The notes below the pieces were generated by a model. It searched no databases. It was not told the DNA's origin and worked only from the letters and a program-made list of their open reading frames with translations. This document shows, piece after piece, positions 60,115 through 64,000 of a stretch of 64,000 bases of DNA. Every line of letters begins with the position of its first letter. Position 1 is the stretch's first letter. The translations under genes and the position numbers were made by a program. The stretch is from Shinisaurus crocodilurus (taxonomy: Eukaryota; Chordata; Lepidosauria; Squamata; Shinisauridae), in NCBI GenBank assembly GCA_021292165.1, contig CM037880.1:224780467-224844466 (forward strand). The letters are read 5' to 3'.

Positions 60115-60796
60115 ACTACAGGCAGAGGCTGAGAACAGAAGCCGTGGCGTGACACTTGGCATTGATTTGCTTTTATTTGTGCCTTGTCCTTATTTTGACT
60201 TCACATTCTGTCTGGCTATGCCCGTGGCAGACAACCTGTCTCCCATCCCATCACCGCTATCACGTTTGGTTAACCGACCACCTTGTTAGCATCTGGCTGG
60301 CTGGGGCAGCATCGCTCATTATCCGTCCATTCCTTCCCAGTCTGGAGGAATCCTTCTTCTCATGCAGCAGTCAGGCATCTCTACTCCGGAGAGAGATGTG
60401 CGTCTCCTGCGCCTTCAAGGATAGCTGTCGGCGTACGAAAACTTTGGGATGAAATATTTCTGTACCAGCTGCTGCATGGCAGTAAATGTCTTTGGTGAAG
60501 CCGGCCTCTCCGCAGGGGATGGGAATGGGTCCAAGTTGATTTTCGGCAGAGGAAGTTTCATAAAGGGGACAAAGCCCTTCGTGAGATAGCGTGGGAAGAT
60601 ATACGGGAAGTAAAAGCCTGTGTTTGCAGAGCACAACAGAGAATAAAAAGAAAGGTATGAAATACAATTTGATGCAGGGGGATCCTCATTCCTGTCTCTA
60701 GTCTGGCTCCAGCATGATAAAGGTGGGGGGATACAACTATGGTGGTCAACTGTTCAGCAAGCCACTGTGGTTCTGCCTTTAACAGCAGCTTGATAG

Positions 60797-61293
60797 TGAA
60801 GGAAACGAAACAGTTAAAAGAAAACCTTACAAGAGATTCTAGCCAGGCATGTGGACAGATTGCCGGGGTCCTGACTAATACTAAAAGAATGTAGTCAATG
60901 GCTGGTAATGACTGTGGCAATGACTGACAATGGCCATCAATGGCTGTTGTTGACTCACAAATGTTGAGGTGTTTTGTTGTCTCGCCCTGCCTATGTGACC
61001 AAGATAAGATAATACCTAGCAGCTGCTTGATTGTAAGATCACCTTCCTGTCTCCTTGTAAGGAAATCCCCCTCCCCTAAAGCAAACCCACTTTTGTCTTG
61101 ACCTTGCTGACCAATGTAAGAACTGTTGCCAAATGACCAGACTTAGGTATGCTATAAAAGTGGTTGTAAAAGCCCCGCCCGGGGTTCTGCTTTGCGACAC
61201 AGTCCACAGGACCAATTGTGCACAATAAACCTTTTTCCAATAACCCGAGTTGGTCCTCGTTGTCCTTGTCCGAGTTAAAGGGTGACCACTTCA
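60797..61293 (+). mobile_element. Solo LTR of the ERV family, forward
   Basis: TGAAGGAAACG to GACCACTTCA, 497 bp, with the same TATA-like (gctataaaagtgg), polyadenylation and U5 blocks as the LTR at 22399. It has an extra U3 block (ctgactaatactaaaagaat and neighbouring caatgg/aatgact repeats). No clear target duplication is seen. Confidence 0.9.
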
Positions 61294-61559
61294 TCATACA
61301 AATACTTTAATATTTCTAGGCTGCTTTTCTGCCAAAAAGGCCTTCAAAGCAGCTTATAATTGCTTTTCTCAATCTGTGAAAAAAAGCAGACCAGGTCTCG
61401 GTGTCCTCCTCCAACACACGCATGTAAACAAGTGTAATCAGAGGCTGGGATCTTCATGCAATGTACACAGTTCCTTTGATGGCCCTGTGCCGCCTCAGAG
61501 TCTTCCAGGTATTCGCATGCAAATGTTCCCCAAGTCTCCCCAGCTTTTTCTCCTTCCCT

Positions 61560-61745
61560 CATTCCCACCTTTTATTGTAATCTGTTTACCTTAAATAAAC
61601 TTTCCTGGTTTTACCCCACACGGTGTGTGTGGTTCCTCTGAGGTTCAGTGCTCAAATCCAGTGTATAGACCAAGGGCAAAGCCCTGAGAATCAGTGTCAA
61701 GACGGCAGAGCCAAGGCTGGCAGTTTGGCACCTTTGGTCTCTCGT
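61560..61745 (+). mobile_element. LTR-like repeat, family shared with 3890-4115
   Basis: AAATAAACTTTCC, TGGTTTTACCCCACACGG and GAGGTTCAGTGCTCAAATCC in the same order as at 3.9 kb. The boundaries are not defined. Confidence 0.4.
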
Positions 61746-61986
61746 CTTGAGATAAAGGACCGGTTGCAGTCCTTCACATAATCCAATAAAGCAATATACA
61801 CTTTATCAATAAAAGACAGAGCAGTGGAGAAACCAAGATCACCACAATAAAATTCAAACAGAAACCCAGAGAACGTAACACAATATAAATAAAAGCCCAG
61901 GGGCATCAGAATGCCTGCAGCGTGGCGCCCACGCGGGTCTCCTGGGGCGCTCCATAATTTCCAAAGGTGCGCCATTGAATGCCAGA

Positions 61987-62472
61987 TGAAGTGGTCACCC
62001 TTTAACTCAGATAAGGACAACGAGGACCAACTCGGGTTATTGGAAAGAGGTTTATTGTGCACAATAGGTCCTGCGGACTGTGTCGCAAAGCAGAACCCCG
62101 GGCGGGGCTTTTACAACCACTTTTATAGCATACCTAAGTCTGGTCATTTGGCAACAGTTCTTACATTGGTCAGCAGGTCAAGACAAAAAGGGGGGTTTGC
62201 TTTAGGGGAGGGGGATTTCCTTACAAGGAGACAGGAAGATGATCTTACAATCAAGCAGCTGGTAGGTATTATCTTATCTTGGTCACGTAGGCAGGGTGAG
62301 ACAGCAAAACACCTCAACCTTTGTGAGTCAACAACAGCCATTGACGGCCATTGTCAGTTATTGCCACAGTCATTACCAGCCATTGACTACATTCTTTTAG
62401 TATTAGTCATCACCCTGGCAATCTGTCCACATGCCTGGCTAAGTTTTTCTTTTAACTATTTCGTTTCCTTCA
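61987..62472 (-). mobile_element. Solo LTR of the ERV family, reverse
   Basis: TGAAGTGGTCACC to CGTTTCCTTCA, 486 bp, the reverse complement of the LTR at 60797, including the extra U3 block. It lies 0.7 kb from that LTR in the opposite orientation. Confidence 0.9.
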
Positions 62473-62499
62473 CCATCCTGTGCCACTGCCAGTCACACC

Positions 62500-62720
62500 T
62501 CCGATGGCAGTGGGGCAAGAAGCCGGGCTTCCCGTGATGCTCCCAGGTGGCAGAAGGCAGCCCTTGGGATAACCTGATCCCAAACCACGCACAGCTTTAC
62601 AGGCCACAACCAGCACTATGAACCGTGCTTGGAAATGGCCCGGAAGCCAGTGCAGGCCAAGGAGGAATGGAGGGACATGATCCACGCTGTGGACTCCCAG
62701 CAGTGGCCACAGCAGCACCC
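62500..62720 (-). repeat. Interspersed repeat fragment
   Basis: Contains cacagctttacaggccacaa, ccagcactatgaaccgtgct and gaagccagtgcaggccaagg, a block seen also near 46.3 kb. The family is not assigned. Confidence 0.45.
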
Positions 62721-62729
62721 AAACCCTTT

Positions 62730-63625
62730 TCAGCGGCAGCCCCGCAGAGAGCGCGCTGCAGTAATGCAACCTCGGTGCGGCCAAGGCATGCCTGACTGTG
62801 GCAGATCTGCCTTCTGTGGGAAAGGCTGTGGCTGGCACCCAAACTGCGGCTGTGCTAAAGCACGCCTGGTCGCCACCGCTGCTCCAGGGCCTCTGGGAGC
62901 AAAACTGAGACCAGGAGCACCTCCAAGCTGCACAGCTGCAGGGGGAGTGCAAACACATCCCAAATCGCCCGCAGACCTGACTCCAGGCCAGCTTTCCTAC
63001 TCCACACACACACCTCTGTCTTATTTGGATTAACAGGCGGTGACACAGCCCCCTTCATGTTAACCATGTAAAAGGGCAAAGTGCGTAGGAAGGCGCTGCG
63101 AGGCTGTGCCTCTGCCCCACCCCGGACAATGCATGGCTCCCCTCGCCTCCACCTCGATAACGCATGAACATCGGAGACGGGGGAAGACTTTATGTGCAGA
63201 CCTCTGCGAGCGAGGGCTTCCCCGGGTCCCGGAGCCCCAGTTGCACAGGGCAGGGCATGCTGTGCATGTTGGGGGGTGGGTGGGTGGGGTGGAGCCAGAA
63301 GTGCATCCCCTTTTCCACATGCTTTGCCCCTTCACCCGCGTAACACTGATGTTTATCTCCATTCTGCGAAAAGCTTCAGCTGCTGATTTCTGAGATCCGC
63401 ACTATTAAAGGCTCCAGAACAGGTGGAGGGGGGGGGGAGGGGTTTCCTGGCCAGCTGCCAACTTACAGACAACACAGTGACTTGGTCCACATGACACGAC
63501 CGCCCAACCCTGGCTCAATCTACCCATGGGGGCTGTTGCATCACAGCTTGTTTTAGGGTTGAGGGTTGTCTTAAGTAGCAGGATGAGCTGAGTTCTCTTT
63601 TAAAGGAGAATTTAACTTTTGGACC
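62730..63625. other. Upstream flank, nothing recognised
   Basis: Simple G runs (63428) and short open frames without family resemblance. Confidence 0.35.
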
Positions 63626-63633
63626 ATCTAGAA

Positions 63634-63735
63634 CAGTGTTCTCCAACCATGGGTCCCCAGATGTTTTTGGCCTACAACTCCCAGCTGGGAGTTGTAGGCC
63701 AAAAACATCTGGGGACCCAAGGTTGGAGAACACTG
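63634..63735. mobile_element. Palindromic hAT MITE, TSD ATCTAGAA
   Basis: Hairpin with CAGTGTTCTCC/GGAGAACACTG ends. ATCTAGAA occurs at 63626-63633 and 63736-63743. Confidence 0.92.
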
Positions 63736-64000
63736 ATCTAGAAAGTCCATGCAGGATGGTCAACGAGGATCTTGAAGAACAGCCATCCCTTTAAAAGGAA
63801 GGACATCTGGCAAGCCTGGGCACGCGGCGCTACTAACGCCAGGACTGGCCGGCACGCGAGCTTGCACCAGAAGCTGGAGGCGGCAAAAGAAGACGTGTGT
63901 TGCTTCTTCCTCTGCCCTGTTGGGTGCTAAACCCGACTATCTGTTAATTTATAGATGAAGCAGAAAGGCAGGGAATACATATCCTAATAAAATAAAAAAC

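Overview
The window reads as vertebrate nuclear DNA, most likely from a squamate reptile (lizard or snake). One host gene has small exons and GT-AG introns. It sits among CR1 LINE fragments with ATTCTATG-type tails, L2-like LINE ends, a tRNA-derived SINE, palindromic hAT and pogo-type MITEs, a gammaretrovirus-like ERV and solo LTRs. The species call is inference from this repeat mix. There are no bacterial features.

The main host feature is one long minus-strand gene. A CpG island at about 57.0-58.56 kb is its probable promoter. I traced 22 coding exons from about 48.9 kb down to a stop at 2.71 kb, with an AATAAA signal at 2.46 kb. All 21 junctions keep reading phase and the exons sum to 9,429 nt (3,142 codons plus stop). 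The predicted protein has three parts: an N-terminal FHA phosphopeptide-binding domain (exons at 48.8, 45.7, 41.7 and 40.9 kb), a very long acidic low-complexity region (mostly one 5.19-kb exon at 34.5-39.7 kb, then a 1.2-kb exon at 32.4-33.6 kb), and a C-terminal dynamin-like GTPase resembling nuclear GTPase SLIP-GC (NUGGC), with P-loop, DLPG and TKTD motifs and a helical C-terminal part. I do not know a described protein with this FHA + disordered acidic scaffold + SLIP-GC layout. The alternative is two neighbouring genes joined by my splice model, because an ATG lies two bases inside the exon at 33.58 kb.

Region by region: 0-2.7 kb is 3' flank. 2.7-13.4 kb holds the C-terminal GTPase exons with LINE and MITE copies in introns. 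13.36-25.46 kb is a 12.1-kb intron enlarged by a plus-strand ERV (antisense to the host gene) with long gag, pol and env frames and a 3' LTR but no recognisable 5' LTR, plus several CR1 pieces. 25.4-32.0 kb holds the G-domain exons and a hAT element. 32.4-39.7 kb is the disordered-region coding block. 40.8-49 kb holds the FHA exons, split by a nest in which a zinc-finger-tailed LINE lies between two identical 367-bp CR1 copies. 49-57 kb is intron with a 5'-inverted CR1. 57.0-58.56 kb is the CpG island. 58.6-64 kb is repeats, including two oppositely oriented solo LTRs of the ERV's family.

Limits: exon borders come from reading splice signals and phase by eye, and no database search was run. 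The non-coding first exon, the ERV 5' boundary and repeat clade names are the least certain calls.
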